64,000 bases of DNA from Erinaceus europaeus (GCF_950295315.1 NC_080164.1:12617659-12681658), one strand, 5' to 3'; shown: positions 45,720-58,189, counted from the stretch's first letter. Numbers and translations: made by a program. Notes: generated by a model from the letters alone, not told the origin.

Positions 45720-46797
45720 AATTTCAGAAGATAGTGGAATCTATATATAGCAAACATCAGCCAACATCATACTCAGTGGTGAAAAATTGGAAGTATTTCA
45801 CCTCAGATCAGGTACTAAACAGGGATTCCCTTTGTCACCATTACTATTCAACATAGTGTGGGAAGTTCTTGCCATAGCAATCAGTCAGGAGCAAGGAAAT
45901 AAAGGCATACAGATTGGAAGAGAATATGTCAAACTCTCACTATTTTAAGATGACATGATAGTACACATAGAAAAACCTAAGGAATACAGCAAGAAGCTTT
46001 TGGAAATCATCAGGCAGTGCAGTATGGTGTCAGGCTACAAAATTAACATTCAAAAATCAGTGGCATTCCAATATGCAAACACTAAATTAGAAGTTGAAAT
46101 CCAGAAATCAATGCCTTTTACTATAGCAACAAAACAATAAAATATCTAGAAATAAACTTAATCAAAGAAGTGAAAGACTTGTATACTGAAAACTATGAGT
46201 CACTACTCAAGGAAATTGAAAAAGACACAAAGAATTGGAAAGATATTCCATGTTCATGGGTTGGAAGAATTAACATGTTCAAAATGAATACACTACCCAG
46301 AGCCATATACAAATTTAATGCTATTCCCATCAAGATCCCAACCACATATTTTAGGAGAATAGAACAGATGCTACAAACTTTTATCTGGAACCAGAAAAGA
46401 CCTAGAATTGCCAAAACAATCTTGAGAAGAAAGAACAGAACTGGAGTCATCACACTCCCAGATCTCAAACTGTATTATAGGGCCACTGTCATCAAAACTG
46501 CTTGATACTGGAACATACATAGACACACTGACCAGTGGAATAGGATTAAGAACACAGAAATAAGCTTCCACACCTATGGACATCTATTCCTTAACAAAGG
46601 TGCCCAAACTATTAAATGGGGAAAGCAGAGTCTCTTCAACATATAGTGTTGGAAAAAAATGGGTTGAAACATGCAGAATAATTAAACTGAACCACTATAT
46701 TTCACCAAATACAAAAGTAAATTCCAAGTGGATCAAGGACTTGGATGTTAGACCACAAACTGTCAGATACTTAGAAGAAAATATTGGCAGTGCTCTT
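45720..46797 (+). pseudogene. L1 ORF2 pseudogene fragment
   Basis: RT palm region: the catalytic box at 45943-45954 has a TAA stop in place of the Ala of FADD, so no RT activity is possible. Downstream open pieces include 45955-46140 (SGYKINIQKS) and 46170-46505 ([27 protein letters not shown]). The ORF decays before the LTR insertion. Confidence 0.85.
46792..46797. repeat. Target-site duplication of solo LTR E, left copy
   Basis: gctctt, exact partner at 47261-47266. Confidence 0.95.
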
Positions 46798-47260
46798 TGT
46801 TGTTTTCGCCGGGCTATGTTGTTTTCGCCGGGCTGGCTTCACGGGCGGGTAACAGACGACCAGGGACTCATGGTTGAGCTGTAGGCAGTATCTCTTTATT
46901 CATGCAGGACGCAGCACAATCTAAGCTGAGCTAAGCTAAACTCAAGGTACTGTAAAACTCACAATGCTGTCTTTATATATACTTGCCAAGTAGGGTGGAA
47001 ACAGGATGTGACATAGAGAGAGTGGAGAGAAAAGTGACTGGTGAAAATCAGAGTGTGACAAGGAGAGGATCAGGGTGTGACAAGGAGAGGGAGTGGAGCA
47101 GGTGAGAATTCTATCACTGAACCACTAATGCCCTGGAGGGAGGGTGGTGCTTGTTAACAGCGGTTATGTAAATAGAATGAAGTGGTTATGTAAATAGAAT
47201 AGTGTTAAGCAGGGGGGATTTAAACCAAATGAAACAGAAGGGGTCTCATGCATACCAACA
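46798..47260 (-). mobile_element. Solo LTR E of the class II ERV family (463 bp)
   Basis: Complete LTR with TG...CA ends in minus orientation, inserted into an L1. The 6-bp duplication gctctt is exact. It has the CGAAAACAACATAGCCCGG-type duplicated U5 end, AATAAA and a TATA box. Confidence 0.95.
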
Positions 47261-47620
47261 GCTCTTCACCATTTTCAGCCTATCTTGGATGGAACTTGAA
47301 AGATTCATGTTAAGTGAAATAAGTCAGAAACTGAAGGATGAATATGGGATGGTCTTACTCTTGGGCAGAAGCTGAAAAACAAGATCAGAAGAGAAAACAC
47401 AAGTAATACCTGAACTGGAACTGGCATATTGAACCAATGTAAAAAACTCTGGGGTGGGTTGGTGGGGGGAAAATATAGGTCTAAGAAGGATAACAGAGGA
47501 CCTAGTGGGGGTTGTATTGTTATATGGAAAACTGAGAAATGTCATGCATGTACAAATTATTGCATTTACTGTTGAATATAAAGCATTAATTCCCCAATAT
47601 AGAAATAAAAAAATAAACAA
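47261..47620 (+). mobile_element. Target duplication copy and L1 fragment, part 2 (3' UTR, short type)
   Basis: 47261-47266 is the second gctctt. The L1 resumes at the 3' end of ORF2 (atcttggatggaacttgaaag) and ends in the short UTR tail (gcattaattccccaatatag). The ORF2 segment corresponding to about 30510-31210 of the other L1 is missing, an older deletion independent of the LTR. Confidence 0.85.
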
Positions 47621-47724
47621 GCACAACGCAGTTTTCTCTCATCCAGAAAAGCACTTGGTGGAAACACAATTTGAAGCCACAGTTACCCACAAAAATATGA
47701 TCTGTACTGGCCATTAAGGTGAAT

Positions 47725-47850
47725 CTTTGGGTTGGTTGCAAAAATATGTATTCATGAGGCCCTAGTTTCAATTCTTGGTAGTGCACATGCTAGAGCAGTG
47801 TTCTGATCACACTTTTGCTCTCAGAAACAAATAAAATTAGAAATATTGTA
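47725..47850 (+). mobile_element. Short type-2 SINE
   Basis: gaggccctagtttcaattcttgg...gctagagcagtgttctgatcac, related to 14094-14224. Confidence 0.6.
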
Positions 47851-47854
47851 ACTT

Positions 47855-49010
47855 ATTTGTTAATCTACTAGCCCATTCACTATATATACTGTGTTATTCT
47901 CTTATTTAATCTACTCTTTCCTAGATAATCAATTATCATCATATACTTAAGATGTAATTATTGAGTGTGAAATATATATTTAAAATACAAAGACATCTCC
48001 AAACATCGATAATGCCTCATTATCAATAGCAAACAAGTCAATTTTCTGTCAAGATCAAACTGCAAAAAAAAAAAAAAGACCTATTGCAAATCCTCATTTT
48101 TCCATTCTTTCTGTGATCAAATACCATGTACTATGCTCAGTATTCCTCTAGTGAATGTCTTCTGAAAGTTAGGAGTTTAAAAGGAAAATATTTTATAACC
48201 AAAATCCACTGGAACTTGGCTCTGCTCTATTATTGAAAATGGCAATGCTTTTATATCATGGTTGGAGGAAAACACTTGCTCATGTATCTCAAGTGAAAGA
48301 GAAAGACTTGGTGAGGCCGGCTCTCTCTCTGCAAGAATGGATGTAATCTACTTGGAGTTCAAGTGCAGATGCCTCCATCTTCAACAACAATAGATCTGTT
48401 ATCAGAACTTACATGTAAGTCTAGGAATTTGTTGTAGCAAGACCCTCTAGGAGTTACTCCAGGAAACCCGTTCTTCTAGAGGTGAAGTCCAGAGTAATCT
48501 GTCTCTTAGTGACTCTCTAGTGGCATGTGAAGTTCCAAAAAAAAAAAAGTTTCACAGCACACAAGTCTCTCATTGATTGTGTCAAATTAAAGTGGGCTAA
48601 CCAGAACAGACAGTCATTCATTCAAAAAAAAGTGTAAGGGAGAATCAAAGCCAGAGCTTCTTTGTCCTACCTTTAATAAATATAAAGTATCCTAAATCTT
48701 CTGGCATATTAGAAATGGAAGGAAAAGTAGACTTATTAATTATCAGTGAAAGAATGATGAATGAATTTCCTCACGGTTTAGAAACCTTCAATGTCCTCAG
48801 CCCATTTAAGTGATACAATTAAGAAAACTTCACTATTTCTTAGTCTTCAGTTGTCCACAATTCCTGCCCACTCCCTCCTCACCCACCTCCCCTGACTTCA
48901 CTAGGAAGCATATGTGTTATCTCCTGGCATGTATAACCACTCTGTTCTTTATAATTATCTATGTTCCATGTAACATGTAAAGTCTATCTCAAATTGTATT
49001 TTATTATAGT
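47855..49010. other. No gene or clear repeat recognised
   Basis: AT-rich unique-looking sequence with short A-runs. Confidence 0.5.
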
Positions 49011-49761
49011 TGTCAGACTCTTCAGTGGGGAGGCCTCTTCCCGGGCAAAAACTTTAGAGCTTACCAGCTCTGTTGCATACCAGATGGGGGGGGGGGACCT
49101 AGAAGAAATGTCCCAGGGCAGCAGGGGTGAACAACTGGGACTTTCTCTATGCAGCAAGAGGCACCACCAGAGATCAACGGGGGGATGTATCCTGCACAAA
49201 AATCTGTTTATTGAACAGCAAATCAGGGTTTATAAGGGGTCGTAGACCATATATGGTAGGGAGACAAAGAGTCTGGGGGAGGGTTAGGACTTTTCCAGTA
49301 ATTGTTGAGCAAGGGGTTTGATCGGTTAAAAGAATAAGAAAGCAAGGTTATCAGTAATCAGCAGCCACAGCGGGGTCCTGAGGGCAGAGAGAAGATTGAT
49401 CAGATGTGATCAAAGGGACTGCCACCTCTCCAGATTCAAAGGAGGTCTCGAAACTTTACATCAGGCTCAACCTGACGCTGTTGACTGGCTATGGAAGAAG
49501 GGCAAACACTAGAAGAAGAATCAAAGGGATGGAATGGGTGGGGAAGTAGGGAGGGGACTTTCAGGGAAAACAATGATTACATAGAAATAAGGGAGTGGGA
49601 TATTGTGAGGCAGGGAGGCTGATAGGTGGGGCAGACCCTGGAGGCCATGTCCTTCCTTGTTTGACCTCTTAGTAGAGAGAGACTGATAGGATTGGTTGTG
49701 CCCCTCAGGCCCTCAATTTTCAATGGGGGTGGGTCTTGCCAAGCTCTACTGTATCCTCACA
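49011..49761 (-). mobile_element. Probable class I (gammaretrovirus-like) solo LTR, 751 bp
   Basis: On the minus strand it begins TGTGAGGATACAG and ends ...GAGTCTGACA. A TATAAA-type box (plus-strand 49229-49235) lies about 20 bases before an AATAAA (49207-49212). Size and C-rich U3 suit a class I LTR. It is unrelated to the class II LTRs here. No internal region is attached and the flanks show no matching 4-5 bp duplication. Confidence 0.65.
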
Positions 49762-49981
49762 ATTCCCTACATATAGTCACTGTATTGACTAGCCCAGTTC
49801 ACCAGATCCAACTCCCTGACTTGACCAAGATGCATTTCAACTACCTAAGTGATTACTACCTACTACTGGGTTTGGTGGGTATGATACCCACTTCAAAAAA
49901 CACAGGGGACTTCCAAGGGTATATGAGTTTCATCTCAGGGTAGTCTAACCTAGACTATAAAATTAGACAGCTTAAACATAG

Positions 49982-50095
49982 GGATATGGGTCAGGGAAAG
50001 AGCATAATGGTTATGCATAAGGCATACGTGCCCAAGGTTCCAGGTTCATTGCCTGGCACCCAACAGGTCAAAGATGAGTGCTTCTTTAGTTTGAA
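49982..50095 (+). mobile_element. Short type-2 SINE
   Basis: gggtcagggaaagagcataatggttatgc...ccaaggttccaggttcattgcctgg, related to 14094-14224. Confidence 0.65.
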
Positions 50096-50099
50096 AACC

Positions 50100-50325
50100 A
50101 AAGCTGGAATCAGGTGTTGGTGTGCCAGTAGAGTGCACAGGAAACATATGCAAAGACTCAAGCTCAAGTCCCAAGGCCCATGGGGCGGGGGGGGGGGGGG
50201 GGTTCACAAGTAGTGAAGCAGTGCTGCAGGTGTCTCTCTTTCTCCCTCCCTATTTTTCTCTCCCTCCTCATCTCAATTTATGTCTCTGTAAACATAAAAA
50301 TAACCAATAATTAATTTTTTAAAAG
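50100..50325 (+). mobile_element. tRNA-derived SINE with a poly-G run in its core
   Basis: Head (aatcaggtgttggtgtgccagtag), a G-rich core replaced by an 18-G run near 50186-50203, CT-rich body and A/T-rich tail. Confidence 0.8.
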
Positions 50326-50329
50326 GCAA

Positions 50330-50682
50330 AAACCAGAGATGCATTCTTTCAGAGTTCTGACAAAAGAAGTGTAAGAGCAAGGTGCTTATAAGTTCAGAGG
50401 GAGGTTCTGTTCTATGACTTTCTCTCAGCCTATAGATTCCCCTGTGTCTTTGGTATTCCTTGTTCTGTAGCTATGCCATTCCAGTCCTTGCCTTCTATGA
50501 CATACAACTTCCTTCCCACCGTGTTAATATCTCTGTGTGTCCTCTCCATTTCTAGCAAATATAGGGACCATACCCATTCTAGATTTAGGGGCCTAAATCC
50601 AGTATGATTTCTTCAAGACCAATTATGATTATAGAGATTCTATTTTCAGTAAGGTCACATTCTAGACTTTTCAATAGGTATA

Positions 50683-50727
<45 letters not shown>

Positions 50728-52254
50728 GACAGAGAGAGAGACTGCCTAACTCAGGACAAAGGTAACCCCCATCCTGTTTCCTATGTAAAAGGGTCTCCCT
50801 TCCACCAAGAAGGTTTGAGAATTTGGCTGATAAAGATGGTTCTCTATTTGGGGAAGCTTCTTTGTGTGAAGTAATGTTCTGGACTCAGGGTCTGAGTTCT
50901 GAACTGACTGAACCACAGAAAGGCAATAAAAGTAAGCGTCCTATGTGTCCTTGTTTCAGTAAGAAAATGAGAAAAAGCCAATCACTTTGTAATAGTAATT
51001 GCTTTTGACCTGCTTTTCTGGGAGGCCACTGGTAGGTACAACGGAGTTCACTTAAGCAAAGCTTTAGTGTAAGAGATCAGGGATAATTAAGGCAGGGATG
51101 GGGGAGAGGAAGTAATCATGGAAAAGTTTCATCTTATAGCATGGAAAATGTCAAGTTGGATTCATTCTGTGTAAAGGTCAGCCTGAACATGCCAACCTTT
51201 TTAAATTTCATTTGAAGGACTCTGTTTAAAATACCATGCTACAAATTTGCTAAAAAAAAATCCATTCCCTTTGATAAAACTTCTTATATAGACACAGAAG
51301 GAAGACATATTAGGGAACAAAATGATACACACATACACACGCACACAGACACACACACACATATGTATGTATTACATTGATTTCTTAGAAAATAAATGAT
51401 GGGACACAATCATTTTAAACATTCAAATCCACACTCTAGTTGGAGGAAAGCAAACCAACAATGACATAAATCCTCACTGTGCTTGGTGTCAGGAAAAATA
51501 AAACATTGGTTTCCAGTGTCCATTGACTACTGACTGTTCTGTAATATTCAAAATGTTCAGACATTTTACTTTTTGCTAGTATGGGGTGATACTTGGCCAT
51601 CATTTTGTAAATGACTGTTTAGTTAAACAAAATAATATCTTGAGAGTGAAATGTTTTGAGAAATCATTAATCATTTCACAAATATTCGTGGCTCTATTGA
51701 GACTTTCAGCTAGGCAGTTATTTTAATGTCTATCCAAAGTTACAAATATTGTTTGCTATCTTGAAATAAAACAAATTTACTCTTCAGCAAGGCCCTAAGG
51801 GGTCATCCTAAATGGGCTGCCTAGGAGAGGAGGCATTTAACTAAAGGTTACAAGAAATGGAGAAAGCACAACCAGACATTTAAAAATGGAATTGTCAAGG
51901 TGATCTAGTAGGGAATAAAAAAACATGCTGATAAAACACCTACTATGTGTAATCTTTCTCTGTGGCTGGGAAAATGTATCCCTTGAAATTACAAGAAAAA
52001 AAAAGTTAGACTGCAGCCATATGTAATAACTATTATGTATTTAAAGAAATGTATCAAGGTAGCCTATGAAGAATACAGAGACATGAATAAGCAAGAGTTG
52101 AGTTCAGAACAAGGAGCTCTCCCTACAGATACAATGAATCAGAGAAACATTTCAGAAGAGATGACAGACAACTGTTGAGCCAGAGGCACGTCAACAGTGA
52201 CGTTCAATCTAAATGGACATTTGGTTCTCTTGAATGGAGTGGAGGTTAGAAAGG
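50330..52254. other. Mostly unique sequence
   Basis: A (GA)n run (50689-50741) and a CA-rich run (51331-51360), otherwise no gene or clear repeat. Confidence 0.5.
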
Positions 52255-52385
52255 ATGATAATGAGGAAAGAGAGAAAGAAAGATGACCAGAGCATTACTT
52301 GGCTGTGACTTATGGTAGTGCCAAGGACCTCAGAGTCTCAGTCATAAGAATTTGTTGTGTAAACCACTATACAACCTCCATATTT
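52255..52385 (-). mobile_element. Short type-2 SINE
   Basis: gaccagagcattacttggctgtgac...aaccactatacaacctcc, reverse orientation. Confidence 0.5.
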
Positions 52386-52489
52386 CCTAAAAGATAATTT
52401 TATTCTGATCCCATGCACTCTCATTTAGAGCATTCCCCTGTCACTGAGATTTATTTGTGATATCCATTCTGATTGTACCTACAAGTTGA

Positions 52490-52710
52490 ATTGAAGTGAA
52501 ACGGATTGGAGTTGGTATATTGCACCAAAGTAAAAGAATCTGGGGTGTGTGGGGCAGGGGAGGGTTCAGATCCTGGAACAGTATGGCAGAGGAGGACCTA
52601 GTTGGGGTTGTATTGTTATGTAGAAATGTTATGCATGTACAAACTATTGCATTTTACTGTCGACTATAAACCATTAATCCCCAAATAAAGAAATTAAAAA
52701 AGATTTCATC
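52490..52710 (+). mobile_element. L1 3' end (short-3'UTR type)
   Basis: gttggtatattgcaccaaagtaaaag, gaggacctagttggggttgtattg, taaaccattaatccccaaataaag and A-rich tail; very like 47400-47620. Confidence 0.9.
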
Positions 52711-52830
52711 ACATTAACCAGCTGCAAAAGAGGTCTTAACTAGAGATAAAATATTCTGTTCAATTCAAGTAGAAATAAAAATGACTAGGTAAAGACTGAG
52801 CATACTTATTCTGGGTTGTCCTGGATACTA

Positions 52831-53466
52831 AACTAGCATTCTCACTTTTTTTTTAATTTATAAAAAAGGAAACACTGAAAAAAACCATAGGATAAGAGGG
52901 GTACAACTCCACACAATTCCCACCACTAGAACTCTGTATCCTATTCCCTCCCTTAACAGCTTTCCTATTCTTTAACCCTCTGAGAGTATGGACCCAGGGT
53001 CATTGTGGGTTGCAGAAGGTGGAAGGTCTGGCTTCTGTAATTGTTCCCTGCTGAACAGGTGTTGATAGGTCGACCCATACTCCCAGTCTGCATCTCTCTT
53101 TCCTTAATGGGGCGGGATTCTGGGGAATAGGAGCACCAGGACACATTGATGAGGTTGTCTGTCCAGGGAAGTCTTGTTGGCATCATGCTAGCATCTAGAA
53201 CCTGGTGGCTGAAAAGAGAGTTAACATATAAAGCCAAACAAAATGTTGACTAATCATAAACCGAAAGGCTGGAGTAGTGCAGATGAAGAGTTGGGGGGTC
53301 TCCATTCTGTAGATAGCTAGAAGGCATATTTTATTTATATATCATCTCCCCAGACAATAACTAGGATCCACCTGCATATTAGATTCCAGTGAAAAAAAAA
53401 AAAAAACTAGTATAGCCATAGACCCTTTGGAATATAACTAAAATATAACTAGCATTCTCACTTTTT
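52831..53466 (-). mobile_element. L1 insertion with twin-priming inversion and 20-bp TSD
   Basis: The 3' end of the long-UTR L1 lies on the minus strand (52851 to about 53330), while the adjoining upstream segment (about 53340-53446, with ataactaggatccacctgcat and a poly(A) run) lies on the plus strand. The two pieces are neighbours in the L1 at 32840-33390. An exact 20-bp duplication (aactagcattctcacttttt, 52831-52850 and 53447-53466) flanks the whole, so it is one insertion event. Confidence 0.92.
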
Positions 53467-54790
53467 ATAAGCAAATGAATCCATCCAATTCCTTTCATCT
53501 TATTAAGGATAACCTATATGCATGTATAGTTTTTTGATGTAAATCTACAAGTGTATATATACACACAAATTACATGCCTACATGTATGAACCTACTTTAC
53601 CGGTCTCTGTTCGAATACTGAAAGGGGGAGAAATCTGATGAGACATGAAGCAGAAAAAAAAAATCAAAATGGAATTGAGGTTTCAAAATGGATGTCTTTT
53701 AGAGGCCTGATGGGGAAAAAAAATGATCAGACTAAAATTAGCTGGATTGGAACAATGCCTTCTAAAAAGTGACCTATTAGGAGATGGGAAGATCATGGCC
53801 CTTATAGAAGAGACAATCAGCCTTTGTACGCTCTGTCAGTAAAAAGCTGTTTCCAGTGGAGAAGAACTCAGCCCAGCCCTTGCTTTTGAGGGAAGATGCT
53901 AAGATGAACATTCCTGGGCTATCAGATATTTTTAAATAGCATTTTCCATTTTAAATGTGGATCCAAATCCGGTGCTTATAGAATGAGGGCTAAAAGCTTC
54001 AGCTCCAAACCAGCAAAGCCATCACCAGGATCCAAACTGAAAGCTCTCTGACAAGAATACTCTTGATTTCCAACCAGCAAGAGACTAGTTATTCCATTTA
54101 GGGAAATGACATCTTGATGACCTAAAATTACCCTTGTCGTTTCTGCAGAGTGCAGCCTCAGCAATGAGTCTGCTCTAGGTTCCACAGAAAGCCCCCTTTG
54201 GGCTTGCAGAGAATTCTCTCCGGGGCGATCACTGCCATCTCTGGTTCCTTTGCTCAAGACATTATGATTATTTGTCAACACGGAGCTTTCCAGTCACAAA
54301 ACCTGTCATTTATTCATTTAGGAACAGTGGGGGAATGCTTATTTCATGCCAGGGTCTGTACTGGAAGCCGTCAATACAACAGAAAGACACAGTGGCTGTT
54401 CTATTGGCCTTTGCGATCAGAACAGAAGGAGATGACCAGGCCTACTCAAAGTTCCAACCTGATCACCATGCCATATCTATAGCATCTTATCATTCTTGAC
54501 TGCCTGCTCATTTTCTACACTGTGTTTCAGTTGTTTCCAGGATTGGGTAATATCTTGATGCTTCACCATTCAACCCTGAAGTGTTGATGTAAATTTTCTT
54601 GAATATAGCCTTCCATCCTTCAGCCCTTGAGTGTTAGGAGATACAGATACAGTGAATTTAATGTAATTTCCTCTTGAAATTATTTCCTTTTTAACTTTTA
54701 TCTGTTGGGTGCCAAAACATAACAAACATGCAAATCTCTCCCCTGTGAAAACTACTGTCATGATGCCCTAAACTTAATTATGGTTGGGAA
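53467..54790. other. Mostly unique sequence
   Basis: No supportable gene. A weak L2/MIR-like stretch lies at 54290-54430. Confidence 0.5.
54290..54430 (+). repeat. Possible L2/MIR3 remnant
   Basis: tcatttattcatttagg...ttatttcatgccagggtctgtactggaagc resembles the shared L2/MIR 3' region; diverged. Confidence 0.45.
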
Positions 54791-54794
54791 CAAC

Positions 54795-56195
54795 AAATGA
54801 CACTCAATGCTTAAACAACTGACAGGAAGTCTAAGGTTGCCAGCTAAAGAGAGGACTACAAAAGTTGGATAAGAGCCCAAGACAGACTAACTTAATAATG
54901 GCCTTTTTGGTGAATATCACAAAACCTCAGCATTTGGGGCCCTAGAAGGGAATTCTTGGATTTCGACAGATATATGATGGACCTACACCTCTAATGGATC
55001 CCTCTCTCTACCATCAATGGTCACTTCCATCAGGAACCTTAAGCCCTCTTGTAGGCCTCTACAGGACTTTTCCCTCAATGCAGAACAGGAATGGTAGAAA
55101 CTGCCCAAATCTCAAGGAAGACTGGGTCAACCTACTCTGCCACTCCTGGAAGATAGGTCCTGAAGTGCGTGAAGCCTACAATGTTCCCAGCTGCGACCAT
55201 GAACTGCAAGCCAGACCAATAGGGATTCAGAGGTTACACAGGCTCTTGTGCTAAATAAAAATAAACATAGGACCTGGGTCACATAGACGGGGTTAACACT
55301 TAATTTTATTCACTTATTTTTTTTCAAAAATGAGAACTACTTTCTGCCCTATTCCAATTTTCTAGCCCTTTTCTCTACTCTGACATCATCTTCTCAGACA
55401 ATATTCTTGTTTAACTCCATGTTATCAAACTATCAAAGCTATCGAACTCAAGAAAAAACCTACAATAATGGTCCTCTAGGAATATGCCTAAAATAAGCAT
55501 CCTAGTTTCTTTCCATCCTAAGATCTCTGTTCTCCTCTGCTCTATTCCTATGTTTTCTTTCCTGTTCTTTAATCATTTTCCCCTGCTTTACATCTTGCCA
55601 CCTTTCAGTCACCAAGTTGGAGATGCTATCAGGATGCCAACCTGAATTCCCTGGGCAGATGACCTCACCAATATATACTGGAATCTCGCCTTTCCAAAGC
55701 CCTACCCCAGCTTGGAAGTATAGAAACAGGCTGGGGGTATGGATCCACCTGACAGTATCCAAGTCCTGTGGAGAAGCAATTAAAGACACCAGATATCCCA
55801 CCTTCTGCACCCCCCAAAAAGAATTAGGATCTATACTCCCAGTGAGAGGGGAGTAATAGGAGGAAGATGACCAGAAGGTTCTGAACTCCAAATCTACCAA
55901 GAGAGAGAAGAGGAAAAAGGGAGGGACGTTTGGATGTAGTAATAAATGTTTGTGTGACTTGGAAAGGAAGAGAAGATCGGACTTTTAAAAACAGGCAAAT
56001 GTACACAAATATAGACAGTTGTAGAAATACTAGCTAACACGCATAGGCAACCTTGGGAGAACTGCTGTAGCTTATGGTGGAGAGACTGGGGATCCAGAGC
56101 TCTGGTGGTGGGAATGGTGTGGAGTTGTACCCCTGTCATCTTATAATTTTTGTAAATCAATATTATGCAACCAATAAAAATAAAATAAAAAACAA
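54795..56195 (+). mobile_element. L1 long 3' UTR, 5'-truncated
   Basis: Its first part follows 32290-32720 of the long L1 (ggaccta...ctctctac, gaagactgggtc..., gacctgggtcacat), its second part 33040-33400. It ends in an A-rich tail near 56195. This confirms that the 2-kb block is one transcribed unit. Confidence 0.85.
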
Positions 56196-56261
56196 AATCC
56201 ACCATCACACAGATCTGTTGATTCTAGAAATACACTCAAGCTTCCATTCAAGACAGTAAAG

Positions 56262-56338
56262 ATGCAATATATATATATGTATGTATATATACGTATGTAT
56301 ACATATATATGTATATTTATATAGAAATATATATATTA
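56262..56338. repeat. AT/GT-rich imperfect microsatellite
   Basis: Mixed ATATATGT units with several palindromic steps. Confidence 0.85.
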
Positions 56339-56689
56339 CATAAGCGAGCACTGGTTCTCTGTTCAATCTGCAATGCCACAGATACTAGAGCCATGTTCTG
56401 GGTCTTTCTCCTCTACCTGCTCTTTATCATCAGTGAAAACATGTTTTTTTACAAGGAAGTCAAAGGTCAACAAACTCATGGACTCTGTCTGTAGCTACTA
56501 ACAGGGTGGAAGGAGGATTGAAGGGTGCAAGTGTCCATTGGCCTTTGGAGGAAGAACACTTGAACATTAGTGGTGAGCAGAGTATGGAGACACACATCTT
56601 TAAGAGGTGAGGATTGGCACACCTCCTAAGTTATACACTATCTTGAAAATTAATCATATCTCAACTTAGAGACAGCAAATACAACTTAT

Positions 56690-56815
56690 CTATTGGGTGA
56701 CAGATAGCTCAGTAGATAAGGCATGTGCTTTGTCATGTGATAGGTTCAGGTACAAACCCCAGAACCACATGGAAGTATCCCAATGGTATAGGGGAAAGTT
56801 AGGACTGTGATCTGT
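56690..56815 (+). mobile_element. Short type-2 SINE
   Basis: gacagatagctcagtagataagg...gttcaggtacaaaccccagaacc. Confidence 0.6.
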
Positions 56816-56829
56816 TTTCTCTTTCTTTT

Positions 56830-57024
56830 TTTTAAATATCTTTATTTATTGGCTAGAGACAGTCAGAAATCAAGAGGGCAAGGTGAGATAGGGAGGGAGA
56901 GAGACACCTGCAACACTGCTTCACCACTTGCAAAGCTTTCCCTCTGCTGGTGAAGACTGGGGCCTTGAACCTGGGTCCTTACACATTGTGACACGTGTAC
57001 AACCAGGAGAGCCACCAGCCAGCC
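56830..57024 (-). mobile_element. tRNA-derived SINE
   Basis: Tail (aaatatctttatttattgg), GA-rich body, core and head in reverse orientation. Confidence 0.85.
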
Positions 57025-57029
57025 CCCTG

Positions 57030-57920
57030 TTTTCTCTTTCTATGTGTGTAAATAAAAATAGTGGGCTGGAGTTAGTACAATTGTGACTGCAGAGTGATGG
57101 CTACTCACACAAAGAAAATAACCTATGTTCATGTCTAATGCTATTTTTTTTTTACTTATATGCACAATACTATACCTAACTACAGAATATGTACATTTTA
57201 GAATGCTGTATATGAGTGACCATATAAGGAGTGATGCCATACATATATCCAATATTACAAGAATGCTTTTCCAGGATTTGCGGATCTGGGTTACTAGCAA
57301 GAAAGCCCACATCTCTGAAGAATTCCTCAGTGTGGTGGGCACTGGGGTGAAGTCTGGCCAAACAGCACACCATCCTAGTAAACTATGTTGCCAGCCCATA
57401 AACCTTCCTATGCACACATGAAAGGTGATCCCCGAATACTTCAAAACACCAGGGAGGTAGGGATTGAAGGACTGGGTGGGGAGGGGTTGGGAAATCAGGT
57501 GGGAAGTGAGGTCTGATGACATAACTGACATCAGGGAAGACCTCAGGGATTCCCTCTTAGGCTACCACTCAAGGACTCTCCCACAGTGACACAAGAAACA
57601 CATGATTTAACAGGGACAATTCCTCAGCCAGTCACTGATGGTGAACTGGCAAGTCTTCCTACTCTCTGCACTCTTTCTTTGTCTGCCAAAGTGGCCAGTG
57701 CCAAGAGAAGGATGTGAACTACCCTTACAGGCCTCTATTTAGCAAGAAGTCATTACTCTGTTGAAAGAAATGGTTGTTCCTCGTGTTTGTTATTGCCGCT
57801 GAAGTGTAGCAGAGACCCTGTCACTATGTACAAGCAGGTGCAAAAGTCCGTACTGTAAGGAAGTGGCAGCATAACCTCTTGCTTCCTGGGAATATCTCCT
57901 ATCAAAGTCCTATGCATATC
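57030..57920. other. No gene or clear repeat recognised
   Basis: A SINE-like scrap at about 57062-57115; otherwise unique. The antisense frame 57040-57531 has no recognisable domain. Confidence 0.45.
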
Positions 57921-57924
57921 CTTT

Positions 57925-58126
57925 TTCTTATCTTTATTTGTTGAATAGAGACATTCAGAAATTTAGAGGGGAGAGGGGAGATAAAGGGGAAGAGACAGAG
58001 AGACAATTACAACACAGCTTCACCACTTGCAAAGCTTCCCCCCTGCAGGTGGGTACTAGGGTTTCAAACCCAGATCCCTGTGCATTTTAACATAAGCACT
58101 TAACCAGGTACACCACTGGCAGCTCC
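57925..58126 (-). mobile_element. tRNA-derived SINE
   Basis: Tail, GA-rich body, core (gcaaagcttcccccctgcaggtgg) and head. Confidence 0.85.
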
Positions 58127-58189
58127 TAGTTCTATGTATCTCTATCTCTAGGGCACTCACATTGTATTTTCCCAGATTAAGATTGCTCT

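Larger units (their letters stand above)
45714..46797 (+). mobile_element. L1 fragment, part 1 (interrupted by solo LTR E)
   Basis: ORF2 reverse transcriptase through part of the C-terminal half. It continues after the LTR at 47267-47620. Its 5' end is hidden by the gap. Confidence 0.9.

Noticed and set aside
45399..45856. Open frames containing long runs of unknown residues
   Set aside because: They are translations across the 200-N assembly gap.
57040..57531. 163-codon minus-strand frame in unique sequence
   Set aside because: No recognisable domain, no splice context and overlapping open frames on the other strand; length is within chance for AT-poor stretches.
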